Below, in pieces: positions 7,390 to 15,015 of a stretch of DNA of 15,888 nt (position 1 is the first letter of the stretch; each line of letters starts with the position of its first letter). Below the pieces are notes generated by a model. That model was not told the DNA's origin and ran no database searches. It saw nothing but the letters and a program-made list of their open reading frames with translations. The position numbers and the translations under genes are program-made. Location: contig JAZUDW010000078.1 in NCBI GenBank assembly GCA_045639845.1, positions 1-15,888 on the forward strand, in the 5' to 3' direction. This DNA is from Colimorpha sp045639845. Its GTDB lineage: Bacteria; Bacteroidota; Bacteroidia; Bacteroidales; P3.

Positions 7390-8160
7390 GTGACATTCTG
7401 GGAACATCTCGACGAGCTTCGATCCACGCTCATCCGAATCATTGCTGCCACCCTGATAGGCATGGTGGCAGCCTTCTTTCTAAAAACACCGCTATTCGAC
7501 ATGGTGCTAGCCCCCAGCCATAGCACCTTTGTTACATACCGGCTACTTGATCGAATAGTCAGAGACAGCACCTTCTCCATGGAACTCATCAACGTAGAAC
7601 TGGCTCAGCAATTCATGATACATCTCAAGATATCATTCTGGGTAGGAATCTTCCTCGTGTCACCCTACATACTATACAGCCTCATGCAATATCTGGCGCC
7701 CGCCCTTTATGCCCACGAAGCCTCGCGGTTGCGACAAGCATTGTTATTTGGGTTCCTCATGTTCATTATAGGCGTAGCAACCAACTACCTCGTCATCTTC
7801 CCATTCACACTTCGCTTCCTTGTCACCTATCAGGTTAGTGTCGACGTAGCCAACCATATCACCCTCACCTCCTATATTTCTACACTCCTCATGCTTAGCT
7901 TATGCATGGGCGTAGTGTTTGAGATGCCTGTGGTATGCTGGTTGCTTGCAAAAATGGGACTTCTCCACAGCCCGATGATGAAAAGCTATCGCAGGCATGC
8001 CATAGTCGTCATCCTATGCATAGCTGCCGTGATCACCCCCAGTGGCGACGCTTTCACCCTATGTGTGGTGTCGCTCCCCATCTACCTGCTCTACGAACTC
8101 AGCATAATCATCGTATCACATGCCGACAACGCCAATCAACAAGTCGCCCAGCAAAACTAA
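7390..8160 (+). CDS. tatC: Sec-independent protein translocase subunit TatC
   Basis: TatC is the polytopic receptor that binds the twin-arginine motif and nucleates TatA assembly. The 256-residue product starts with the conserved FWEHLDELR (3-11, including Glu9), which forms part of the signal-peptide site. The first periplasmic loop ends in YLAPALYAHE (101-110) with the second conserved acidic residue, Glu110. FEMPVV lies at 177-182 and AVITPSGDAFTL at 213-224. About six transmembrane segments can be placed, as expected. The start is GTG at 7390: there is no in-frame ATG between the upstream stop at 7369-7371 and the conserved motif. The 11-base gap to tatA suggests translational coupling. 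This is the last gene of the run. Confidence 0.95.
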   Translation: MTFWEHLDELRSTLIRIIAATLIGMVAAFFLKTPLFDMVLAPSHSTFVTYRLLDRIVRDSTFSMELINVELAQQFMIHLKISFWVGIFLVSPYILYSLMQYLAPALYAHEASRLRQALLFGFLMFIIGVATNYLVIFPFTLRFLVTYQVSVDVANHITLTSYISTLLMLSLCMGVVFEMPVVCWLLAKMGLLHSPMMKSYRRHAIVVILCIAAVITPSGDAFTLCVVSLPIYLLYELSIIIVSHADNANQQVAQQN

Positions 8161-8618
8161 AGTTCTACCTATTTGCTTTGGTAATACCCTCAGTCCGCAA
8201 TTCCATCAAATGTATTGTGGACTTTTTTCATACAACGCCCAATTATAATAATCTTTTGCCGTTATATTGTATATCACTTCACTGAACTCTGCAACACCTC
8301 AATGCAAACAGAGGAGTATTGGAAATAGGAAACCGAAGCGAATACGATTTATTCATCCGGCATAGTTTCGTCGTGGATTCTTCTAGGTTCCATTCACAAA
8401 TGGAGTTCGAACGACGCAAAACGAAATACAAACAGAACCACCTATAAGTTACGAAGAAAGCCGTCCCCAATAAGTCTTTCTTCACAACAACCGTTGGCTG
8501 CGAAAAAATAAAATTGCCCATTCAAATATTATTTGTATCTTTGCATTTCACTATCAACGTAATGTTGACGAATAAACATTTGAACATTAGTATTGTAAAC
8601 TAATAATTTTTAGATAAA
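8161..8618. other. Intergenic region; no gene recognised, promoter at its right end
   Basis: About 460 bases lie between tatC and the next gene. On the + strand a 53-codon frame is open from 8286 to a TAA at 8445-8447 (contains EYDLFIRHSFVVDSSRF) without an ATG at its beginning. The minus strand has an open frame over 8279-8521 with a Phe/Arg/Cys-rich product. I recognise neither. A decayed coding segment or dispersed repeat seems more likely than a live gene. A small TCCATT/AATGGA hairpin lies around 8390-8405. The promoter at 8514-8543 is the one functional element I can support; I saw no clear terminator for tatC. Confidence 0.45.
8514..8543 (+). promoter_or_regulatory. Bacteroidetes-type promoter (-33 TTG, -7 TATCTTTG)
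   Basis: TTG at 8514-8516 and TATCTTTG at 8536-8543 are separated by 19 bases, matching the Bacteroidetes primary-sigma consensus (TTTG, then TAnnTTTG). The -7 box is a perfect fit. Transcription would start at about 8549-8552, giving a leader of about 70 bases for the deoxyhypusine-synthase-like gene at 8619. This is the best promoter in the window. Confidence 0.75.
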
Positions 8619-9656
8619 ATGGAAAAGAAAGATCTTTTGAAAGAAACCGTTCAACACATAGACATTAAGAGCTACGATTCTACTCAGCTTATTGATGCTA
8701 TGCGCCACATGTCGTTCACCAGTCGTGACACCGCTCGCGCTACAGACATCCTCATGATGATGTGTGCAGAGAAGGAGTGCACCAACATCCTCACCATTGC
8801 CGGCTCAACCTCTGCTGCTGGTTGTATGCAGGTTTATGTTGACATGGTAAGAAACAAAATGGTGGACGTGGTAGTTAGCACTGGCGCTTCTATCATCGAC
8901 ATGGACCTCTTTGAGGCACTTGGTTTCAAACATTATATTGGCACTAAAGAGAACGTTGTTCCCGACACCGTGTTACGCGACCTCTACATCGACCGTATCT
9001 ACGACACATTCATCGACGAGGAAGAGCTCCAGGCTTGCGACAACGCAACCTTCGAACTTGCCAACATGCTGGAGGCTCGCCCCTACTCTTCGCGTGAGTT
9101 CATCTACGAACTCGGCAAATGGCTCCATGAAGGCCGTGCAGTAAAAAAAGACAGCCTCATCCAGACCTGCTATGAATGCGGTGTACCTATCTTCTGTCCC
9201 GCCTTCAGCGATAGTAGCGCCGGCTTCGGTATCGGCAAACACCAGTGGGTTCGTGCACAGGAAGGCAAACCCTACCTCAGCATCGACTCTGTATGTGACT
9301 TTGTGGAACTCACCAAGATCAAAATGGCTGCGCCCGAAACTGGTCTCTTCATGGTAGGTGGCGGCACTCCTAAGAACTTTGCTCAGGACACCGTAGTTTG
9401 CGCCGAAATCCTCGGACACGAGGTACCCATGCACAAATATGCTATCCAGATCACCGTGGCAGACGTACGCGACGGTGCATGCTCCAGTTCTACCCTTCTC
9501 GAAGCTGGTTCCTGGGGCAAGGTAAGCGAACAGCTCCAGCAGATGGTATACGCCGAAGGCACCACTGTAATCCCCTTAATGGCAAGCTACGTTTACCACA
9601 ACGGTCCTTGGCGCGAACGCGAATATAAAAACTGGCAGAAAATCTATCAAAAATAA
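8619..9656 (+). CDS. Deoxyhypusine synthase-family protein (bacterial DHS-like; possible homospermidine-type synthase)
   Basis: Eukaryotic and archaeal deoxyhypusine synthase transfers the aminobutyl group of spermidine, using NAD, to a lysine of eIF5A. Bacteria lack eIF5A, and related bacterial enzymes include homospermidine synthases. The 345-residue product is close to full family length. Landmarks are an N-terminal NAD-fold portion with ILTIAGSTSAAG (about 57-68) and VVVSTGASIIDMD (about 84-96), the DSSAGFGIGKH segment (about 198-208), GGGTPKNFAQDT (about 248-259), and EAGSWGKVS with Lys301. Lys301 aligns with the catalytic lysine in the SWGK motif of human DHS. The active site therefore appears intact. 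The real substrate, a protein lysine or a polyamine acceptor, cannot be read from the sequence. A good promoter lies just upstream and a hairpin follows. Confidence 0.9.
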   Translation: MEKKDLLKETVQHIDIKSYDSTQLIDAMRHMSFTSRDTARATDILMMMCAEKECTNILTIAGSTSAAGCMQVYVDMVRNKMVDVVVSTGASIIDMDLFEALGFKHYIGTKENVVPDTVLRDLYIDRIYDTFIDEEELQACDNATFELANMLEARPYSSREFIYELGKWLHEGRAVKKDSLIQTCYECGVPIFCPAFSDSSAGFGIGKHQWVRAQEGKPYLSIDSVCDFVELTKIKMAAPETGLFMVGGGTPKNFAQDTVVCAEILGHEVPMHKYAIQITVADVRDGACSSSTLLEAGSWGKVSEQLQQMVYAEGTTVIPLMASYVYHNGPWREREYKNWQKIYQK

Positions 9657-9660
9657 CAAC

Positions 9661-9716
9661 ATGACACGCTGTGAGTGACCGCACGCTAAGCGGCGGCCAC
9701 TCCCGCGTCATACTTT
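9661..9716 (+). terminator. Long imperfect hairpin followed by a short T-run
   Basis: ATGAC at 9661-9665 pairs with GTCAT at 9707-9711. Inside this, CG, GAGTG and CCGC on the left arm find partners in GCGG, CACTC and CG on the right arm, with a few bulges. CTTTTT follows at 9713-9717. It starts 4 bases after the stop of the DHS-like gene and is much more GC-rich than its surroundings. It looks like an intrinsic terminator, or an attenuator before the cysteine desulfidase gene. Confidence 0.6.
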
Positions 9717-9747
9717 TTCAGCATTGTCATAACAAACACCAACCTTG

Positions 9748-11040
9748 ATGAACGAGCAAGAAAGGAAACAACTTATAGACCTAATTGGTCGAGAGGTAGT
9801 GCCTGCAACAGGATGCACAGAACCTGTAGCCGTATCGTTGGCTGTAGCCAAAGCATGCGAGACATTGGGTGCCGAGCCGCAGAAGATAAAGCTCTTCCTG
9901 AGCAAAAATGTTTTCAAAAACGCCATGGGCGTAGGTATTCCCGGCACTGGCATGATAGGATTGCCTATTGCAGTAGCACTCGCTGTGACTGCCGGACGCA
10001 GCGAACGCGGCCTTGAAATACTCACCTTGCCAGCAGATGACGTGGTAAGAGCCAAACAATGGCTTGCCAACCATGGCAGCATTATCGACATCAAGGTGAA
10101 GGACAACTGCGACAAACTCTACATTGAGTGCCACTGCACCACTCCCGAGCACCAAGCCGTGGCCACCATAGCTCATCGCCACACCCAGTTTGTTTTAGTC
10201 AAGAAAGACGACGCTATACTTGTAGAAGACTGCGATAATAGCGAGACTGAAAACTCCAACAGCCAAGATATACAGGAGATACCGCTATCTGTGAGCAAAG
10301 TATTTGACTTTGCCACCACTGCACCACTTGCAGAACTGGAATTTATCAACCAGACCGTGCAACTCAACAAAGCCGCTGCCGACCAAGGAATCAACGGCAT
10401 GGGCCTTCACTCAGGCCGCATACTCATGTTGCACGCCGGCGACGACATTGTTCACCAAGTGGTGGCACGCACAGTGGCAGCTTCCGATGCACGCATGGAC
10501 GGATGCACGCTTCCTGTATATAGCAACAGCGGTAGCGGCAACCAAGGCATCTGCTGCACACTGCCCGTCTATGAGTTTGGATGTCGTACCGGTGCATCAC
10601 ACGAACAAATAACCCGAGCACTCATCATGAGCCACCTCATGTCTATCTATATCAAGCGCGGAATCGGACGGCTCAGCGCCCTCTGTGGACTGGTCAACGC
10701 CTCTATGGGTGTTTGCTCTGCACTCGTGTATCTGCAAGGTGGCAGCATTGAACAAATTGGTTTCGCACTCAAAAATATGATCAACACCCTTGCCGGCATG
10801 ATCTGCGACGGTGCCAAACCTAGTTGCGCACTTAAGATGTCAACAGGCATCTACAGCGCTTTCGTAAGCAGCCGACTAGCCATGGAGAACAAAGTTGTAG
10901 ATGAAACAGATGGTCTTTCCGAGTACGACATTGACCGCTCCGTGGACAACCTCGGTCGTCTCGGTCGTCTCGGCATGGATCAAACCGATGGGATGATCCT
11001 CGATATCATGACACACAAGCAGGCTCCTGCCTGCGAATAG
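9748..11040 (+). CDS. cyuA: L-cysteine desulfidase family protein (CyuA/YhaM, UPF0597; serine dehydratase alpha-like)
   Basis: Members of this family are oxygen-sensitive [4Fe-4S] enzymes that break L-cysteine into pyruvate, ammonia and sulfide. The 430-residue product has the family's opening PATGCTEPVA (Cys23), GIPGTGMIGLPIA at 64-76, a glycine/cysteine-rich SGSGNQGICCTLPV at 261-274, ALCG at 311-314 and MICDGAKPSCALKMSTG at 351-367. Cys23, Cys313 and Cys353 (or Cys360) are the natural candidates for cluster ligands. I start at the ATG at 9748; a TTG one codon earlier is possible but unnecessary. The C-terminus contains a 9-base tandem repeat encoding GRLGRL that still fits the family. The hairpin upstream may limit read-through from the DHS-like gene. 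No separate transporter or regulator is adjacent. Confidence 0.9.
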   Translation: MNEQERKQLIDLIGREVVPATGCTEPVAVSLAVAKACETLGAEPQKIKLFLSKNVFKNAMGVGIPGTGMIGLPIAVALAVTAGRSERGLEILTLPADDVVRAKQWLANHGSIIDIKVKDNCDKLYIECHCTTPEHQAVATIAHRHTQFVLVKKDDAILVEDCDNSETENSNSQDIQEIPLSVSKVFDFATTAPLAELEFINQTVQLNKAAADQGINGMGLHSGRILMLHAGDDIVHQVVARTVAASDARMDGCTLPVYSNSGSGNQGICCTLPVYEFGCRTGASHEQITRALIMSHLMSIYIKRGIGRLSALCGLVNASMGVCSALVYLQGGSIEQIGFALKNMINTLAGMICDGAKPSCALKMSTGIYSAFVSSRLAMENKVVDETDGLSEYDIDRSVDNLGRLGRLGMDQTDGMILDIMTHKQAPACE

Positions 11041-11129
11041 CAACAGACTTCGGCGGCATACAAGGCAATTAACGCATCCTTGTTAATAAAAAAGCCCTGC
11101 CGACATGCATACAAACCTAAGAATAATTA

Positions 11130-11137
11130 TACCTTTG
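11130..11137 (+). promoter_or_regulatory. Promoter -7 box candidate TACCTTTG
   Basis: TACCTTTG is a perfect TAnnTTTG match, 27 bases upstream of the PUR-family start codon, in an intergenic A/T-rich stretch. I could not find a TTG at the expected -33 position, so this is a half-supported promoter. Confidence 0.5.
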
Positions 11138-11164
11138 CAAAACGAATTTTTAGTGTAAAAGATC

Positions 11165-11515
11165 ATGTATCAGAAAAAGAAAGAACAAAACGAAGAGTTG
11201 TATTCTCAATCTATTAGTGCTGGTAAGCGCAAATATTTCTTTGACGTGAAGCAGACCAAAGGCGGCGAAAAATTTATTACCATCGCTGAAAGCCGCAAAG
11301 TATTCGACAACGAGACTGGTCAATTCTATTTCGAGAAAAACAAAATGTTCCTCTATCCCGAAGACTTCGAGAAATTCCAAAATGGTCTAGCCAACGCTTT
11401 CCACTATATTGAGACAGGTGAAAAGCCAGCCGATGTTATGGACGAACAACACTACCATCGTAGCAGCAATGATGATATCACATCCGATATCGACAATATT
11501 GATTTCACTATATAA
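11165..11515 (+). CDS. PUR-alpha-like/DUF3276 nucleic-acid-binding protein
   Basis: A small 116-residue protein of the DUF3276 type, common in Bacteroidetes and related to PUR domains (such as Borrelia BpuR) that bind single-stranded DNA or RNA. The core (about 11-85) has the expected alternating pattern: SISAGKRKYFFDVKQTKGGEKFITIAESR as strands, then FDNETGQFYFEKNKMFLYPEDFEKFQNGL leading into the long helix. The tail (about 86-116) is acidic and His/Asp-rich. The gene is monocistronic, with its own -7 box and 170 bases before parA. A regulatory or RNA-binding role is likely by family, but no target can be named. Confidence 0.85.
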   Translation: MYQKKKEQNEELYSQSISAGKRKYFFDVKQTKGGEKFITIAESRKVFDNETGQFYFEKNKMFLYPEDFEKFQNGLANAFHYIETGEKPADVMDEQHYHRSSNDDITSDIDNIDFTI

Positions 11516-11685
11516 GAGTTCACTTCGAGATTCAAACATCTTCGACAAGACCTTTGGATACATTTTGTAATAATAATATATCATTGTCTATTTGTTGAAT
11601 CATATATTCGATAATTTAGAAGTTTTATACCTTCCCAAAACAAAAATTCAACAAATACGCAAACAAACATAGAGTTCATAAGAAT

Positions 11686-12459
11686 ATGGGAAAAATCATT
11701 TCCGTGGCCAATCAAAAAGGCGGTGTTGGCAAAACCACCACATCGTGCAATCTTAGTGCCTCGTTGGCTGTATTGGAATATAAAGTGCTGTTGATTGATG
11801 CCGATCCACAAGCCAATGCCTCGTCGGGCCTTGGTATCGACACCGAGAATCTGGAGAAGAGCGCCTATGAATGTTTCATGGGGCAGGCCAATGTGAAAGA
11901 TTGTATCGTCGAAACCGACACCCCCAATCTTTATGTGCTACCCACCCGCATCGACCTCGTAGGTGCCGAGATAGAGCTCGTGAACGCCAAGAAACGCGAA
12001 TTCTATATCCAAAACGCAATCCAGTCTATTAAAGACGACTTCGACTTTATCATTATCGACTGTTCGCCTTCACTGGGTCTTATCACCGTCAATGCCCTCA
12101 CAGCCTCCGACTCTGTTATCATACCTATCCAAAGCGAATATTTCGCTCTCGAAGGTCTTGGAAAACTACTCAATACCGTGCGTATCGTTCAAACACGTCT
12201 CAACACCAACCTCGGCATCGAAGGCTTGCTCATCACCATGTACGACTCTCGTCTCCGCTTGGCCCGCCAAGTAGTTGAAGACGTACGTTCGCACTTCAAA
12301 AGCATGGTGTTCGACACGATGATTTATCGCAATACCAAGCTCGCCGAGGCCCCAAGTTTTGGCAAACCCATTATCATGCACGACGCTTCAAGCATGGGTG
12401 CTATCAACTATCTGAACCTCGCCAACGAGATACTGAAACGCAACGGTATGGCTCAATAA
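11686..12459 (+). CDS. parA: Chromosome-partitioning ATPase ParA (Soj)
   Basis: ParA is a deviant-Walker ATPase that binds DNA non-specifically as an ATP dimer; release triggered by ParB moves the origin region. The 257-residue product has the deviant P-loop KGGVGKTT at 11-18 (signature lysine at 11), the LLIDADPQANAS block at about 35-46 with the catalytic-site Asp, and the FIIIDCSPSLGL block at about 116-127. The length and the absence of an N-terminal helix-turn-helix point to the chromosomal type. parB follows after 38 bases, so the pair forms the usual operon. No perfect TAnnTTTG box is present in the 170 bases upstream; near-matches occur at 11549-11556 and 11566-11573. Confidence 0.96.
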   Translation: MGKIISVANQKGGVGKTTTSCNLSASLAVLEYKVLLIDADPQANASSGLGIDTENLEKSAYECFMGQANVKDCIVETDTPNLYVLPTRIDLVGAEIELVNAKKREFYIQNAIQSIKDDFDFIIIDCSPSLGLITVNALTASDSVIIPIQSEYFALEGLGKLLNTVRIVQTRLNTNLGIEGLLITMYDSRLRLARQVVEDVRSHFKSMVFDTMIYRNTKLAEAPSFGKPIIMHDASSMGAINYLNLANEILKRNGMAQ

Positions 12460-12497
12460 GCACTAACACGAAAATCAACAACCAGATTATCAAAAAT

Positions 12498-13373
12498 ATG
12501 GCAACAAAGAAAACCAGTGGATTAGGCCGTGGATTGGGTTCCATTCTCCCCGATGTGGATCTCACTACAGGCACCAACGTCACCACCTCTATCACTATGT
12601 TGCAGCTCGACAAGATCGAAGCCAACCCCTACCAACCTCGCAAAGAGTTTTCGGACGAAGCACTCGACGAGCTGGCTCAATCAATCAAACAGCAAGGAGT
12701 CATCACTCCTATTACCGTTCGCCACATGCCTAACGGCAACTACCAGCTTATTGCAGGCGAACGCCGTTTTCGCGCTTCGCAACGTGCCGGCCTCACCGAA
12801 ATACCAGCCTACATTCGCGTAGCCACCGACACGCAGATGATGGAGATGGCACTGGTGGAAAACATACAACGCGAGAATCTCAACGCCATGGAGATCGCTT
12901 TCTCCTATGCAGCCCTCCTCGAAGAATGCCAGCTAACCCATGAACAGCTTAGTGAACGTGTAGGCAAAAATAGAGCAACCATCACCAACTACCTACGACT
13001 CCTCAACCTCCCCTCAGAGACACAGTTGGCTCTCAGTTCAGGACAGATCAGCATGGCTCATGCTCGTTGCCTCGTCAATGTAGAAGACCCGGAGACACAC
13101 CTTTCCATGCTCCACACCATAATAGAGCGAAACCTATCCGTACATCAGACAGAGCAATTGGTCAAGACCCTAAACAAACCCCAGCCACCTATCGTGCCTC
13201 GATCAAAAGATTCGCTGCCCACAACCCATGCCGCCCGCCAGAGTGCTCTTCGTCAGCATTTACAAAGCGTAGTCGATATTACTCGAAACCGTCGTGGTAA
13301 AGGCACCGTTACCATTCATTTCAACAATGACGCCGACTTTGAACGCATTATGAAACTCATCAATATGCAATAG
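12498..13373 (+). CDS. parB: Chromosome-partitioning protein ParB (Spo0J)
   Basis: ParB is a CTP-dependent DNA clamp that loads at parS, spreads along DNA and stimulates ParA. The 291-residue product shows the N-terminal GLGRGLGSILPD (8-19), the ParA-stimulating region. The ParB/Srx domain follows with NPYQPRKEF (43-51) and the CTP-binding GERRFRAS (87-94), then ENIQRENLN (121-129). The helix-turn-helix lies at about 147-170 (LSERVGKNRATITNYLRLL), and the C-terminal dimerisation domain at about 245-291 includes GTVTIHFNNDADFERI. All core motifs are intact. I did not see a palindromic parS (TGTTTCACGTGAAACA type) in the window, so its sites are elsewhere. Confidence 0.96.
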   Translation: MATKKTSGLGRGLGSILPDVDLTTGTNVTTSITMLQLDKIEANPYQPRKEFSDEALDELAQSIKQQGVITPITVRHMPNGNYQLIAGERRFRASQRAGLTEIPAYIRVATDTQMMEMALVENIQRENLNAMEIAFSYAALLEECQLTHEQLSERVGKNRATITNYLRLLNLPSETQLALSSGQISMAHARCLVNVEDPETHLSMLHTIIERNLSVHQTEQLVKTLNKPQPPIVPRSKDSLPTTHAARQSALRQHLQSVVDITRNRRGKGTVTIHFNNDADFERIMKLINMQ

Positions 13374-13402
13374 AAGTCTCCTTTGAGACTCTATTCATCG
13401 CA

Positions 13403-14122
13403 ATGAAACGTACTTTGGAAACATCGACATACAGAATACTAAGAGTAAGAGCTTTGGCCCTTGCTCTTTTTTCGCTTGTTTCCACATATAGCATCTTTGC
13501 CCAAGCAGACAGCATCCACCGTATCATTGTACCCCTACCTCAAAAACCGGTAGTATCAACATCGACACCGCTCCATATCGATACCAACCGAACCTCGGCA
13601 CATAAAAACAGCACACCGACAATAACCTTACCCGAAACAGCACACCATACCAGCCATGTACGGCCACATAGTCCTCGTACAGCTATCATCCTCTCCGCTA
13701 TGCTCCCCGGAGCTGGCCAAGTCTATAATCATCAAGCATGGAAGATACCAATCGTCTATGCAGGTCTTGGAGCCGTTTCGTATGTCATGTATGACAACTA
13801 TCGACAGATGAAGATGTTCAAAGACGAGTATCTCTACCGCGTAAAACACGACGATACCCCACTCCTCGACAAATACCGTAACTACCCCACAACCAACATT
13901 CTCAACCTATATCAAGCCAAAAACAAGGATTTCCAACTCTACCTCTTTGTCGATTTAGCCGTTTATGCACTCAATATCGTCGATGCTTTCGTATCAGCAC
14001 ACCTGTATGATTTCGAGATCAACGACAATCTGTCTTTACGCATCCATCCACTAGTAACCCCATACAACTTGGCATATTACAATGCACCAAGAGCCGCCAT
14101 CTCTATGAGTTGGCAATTCTAA
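13403..14122 (+). CDS. DUF5683-family envelope protein
   Basis: A 239-residue protein starting 29 bases after parB. An N-terminal signal peptide or anchor spans about 12-35 (ending SIFAQA before DSI). A Thr/Pro/His-rich low-complexity linker (about 45-90) follows, then the DUF5683 domain from about 91. That domain shows SAMLPGAGQVYN (98-109), WKIPIVYAGLGAVSYVMYDN (113-132), a second hydrophobic segment with ALNIVDAFVSAHLYDF (189-204), and a C-terminal strand ending SWQF. The final aromatic residue resembles outer-membrane beta-strand ends. The parB-DUF5683 neighbourhood is common in Bacteroidetes. No biochemical function is established; an envelope location is inferred from the signal peptide and segments. 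Confidence 0.85.
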   Translation: MKRTLETSTYRILRVRALALALFSLVSTYSIFAQADSIHRIIVPLPQKPVVSTSTPLHIDTNRTSAHKNSTPTITLPETAHHTSHVRPHSPRTAIILSAMLPGAGQVYNHQAWKIPIVYAGLGAVSYVMYDNYRQMKMFKDEYLYRVKHDDTPLLDKYRNYPTTNILNLYQAKNKDFQLYLFVDLAVYALNIVDAFVSAHLYDFEINDNLSLRIHPLVTPYNLAYYNAPRAAISMSWQF

Positions 14123-14146
14123 TCAGCAATTATCGTTATCTAAATT

Positions 14147-14173
14147 CCATAGCCACATCGCCCATAGCCACAT
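14147..14173. repeat. Two tandem copies of a 12-base sequence (15-base period)
   Basis: CCATAGCCACAT occurs at 14147-14158 and again at 14162-14173, separated by CGC. It lies in the gap between the DUF5683 gene and the lipoprotein gene, about 65-90 bases before the lipoprotein start. It may be a recent slippage duplication or a paired binding site. Confidence 0.7.
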
Positions 14174-14239
14174 TCATTAAAAACAATTCATTAACAATAA
14201 AAAAGTTGCGCCCGACACGAATACGAGGGCCTATCAACA

Positions 14240-14959
14240 ATGAAAAAGTTCCGTTTAGTATTCAGCCTGATGGCACTGACAATCTTGATGGCAGCATGCC
14301 ACAAAAACACCACTCTCGACAAATCGATCTTCGACGAGCTTTCCTCTGAAGAAGTGGAAGCAGCTATAGCAGCAGATACATCATTCGCAGCCACCTATGA
14401 TATCATCTGTCATTTCAACAACGATATCTTCCACAACCCCGAGGGTATGCCAGGCCCTCTCACTGACGAAGAGATAGAGAAATACCGTTCTATTACCTAC
14501 GCACGCTTCCACGCTTTCCATCAATATCTCAGCGACACCTCCATCTGGGAACCCTTGCACCGCACATGGGCTGATGAGTGGCAATCCACAACCCCAAACT
14601 ACGATTCAGCCTTAGTAGCAATCGAGAACCAATACCAAGACCGATTCAACAAACTGAATCACAGTGATGAAGTACATAAAACCACACAACTCGATACCAT
14701 TCCCTCCGACATTGCCGACTATTTCTATCACAGAGATACCGACTCCGATCCTTCGTCCATCGAATACTATAAGTCTATCATCATAAAGCATTATGTTGAC
14801 TCTACATTTATTGACAAACACAGCTACATCGACACCAAGCAAATAGAGAAGATGGCAGAAAAAGACGCCCTCGTAAACGAATTCATCAACAATATGCGCA
14901 TCAAAGAACACCACAACAACTGTCAATCCAACCATCCCTGTCCTCAACAGAATCTCTAA
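14240..14959 (+). CDS. Predicted lipoprotein of unknown function
   Basis: I do not recognise the family. The 239-residue product begins with MKKFRLVF and a hydrophobic segment ending ILMAAC, a lipobox-like site with Cys20 as the lipidated residue, so it is probably membrane-anchored in the envelope. The rest is hydrophilic and mostly helical in pattern: an acidic stretch at about 26-50, an aromatic/His-rich section near 82-112 (YRSITYARFHAFHQYL, EPLHRTWADEW), then alternating charged regions. The tail is rich in Asn, His and Gln and has two cysteines near its end. No enzymatic motif is visible. It follows the DUF5683 gene by 117 bases and is closed by a strong terminator, so it may be the last gene of the parAB transcript. 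Confidence 0.75.
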   Translation: MKKFRLVFSLMALTILMAACHKNTTLDKSIFDELSSEEVEAAIAADTSFAATYDIICHFNNDIFHNPEGMPGPLTDEEIEKYRSITYARFHAFHQYLSDTSIWEPLHRTWADEWQSTTPNYDSALVAIENQYQDRFNKLNHSDEVHKTTQLDTIPSDIADYFYHRDTDSDPSSIEYYKSIIIKHYVDSTFIDKHSYIDTKQIEKMAEKDALVNEFINNMRIKEHHNNCQSNHPCPQQNL

Positions 14960-14982
14960 ATACCAATAGAATAAAGGCTTAT

Positions 14983-15015
14983 AAGGCGACCTTCCCAAAA
15001 GAAGGCCGCCTTTTT
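14983..15015 (+). terminator. Rho-independent terminator
   Basis: AAGGCG (14983-14988) pairs with CGCCTT (15007-15012). CCTTC (14990-14994) pairs with GAAGG (15001-15005), with one internal mismatch and a CCAAAA loop. The run TTTTT at 15011-15015 follows directly. It lies 24 bases after the lipoprotein stop and closes the parA-to-lipoprotein gene run. Confidence 0.9.

Noticed and set aside
8279..8521. 80-codon minus-strand frame
   Set aside because: No recognisable motif, runs against all neighbouring genes and ends beside the promoter for the DHS-like gene.
9745..9747. TTG as start of the cysteine desulfidase gene
   Set aside because: An ATG follows immediately at 9748 and gives the natural N-terminus.
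10946..10972. 9-base tandem repeat in the desulfidase gene as a mutation
   Set aside because: It keeps the frame, and the encoded GRLGRLG fits the usual C-terminal pattern of the family.
11060..11083. ACAAGG/CCTTGT inverted repeat after the desulfidase gene as a terminator
   Set aside because: 12-base loop, low GC and followed by an A-run instead of T on this strand.
11516..13402. parS site near parAB
   Set aside because: No TGTTTCACGTGAAACA-like palindrome seen in the operon or its flanks; none seen elsewhere in the window.
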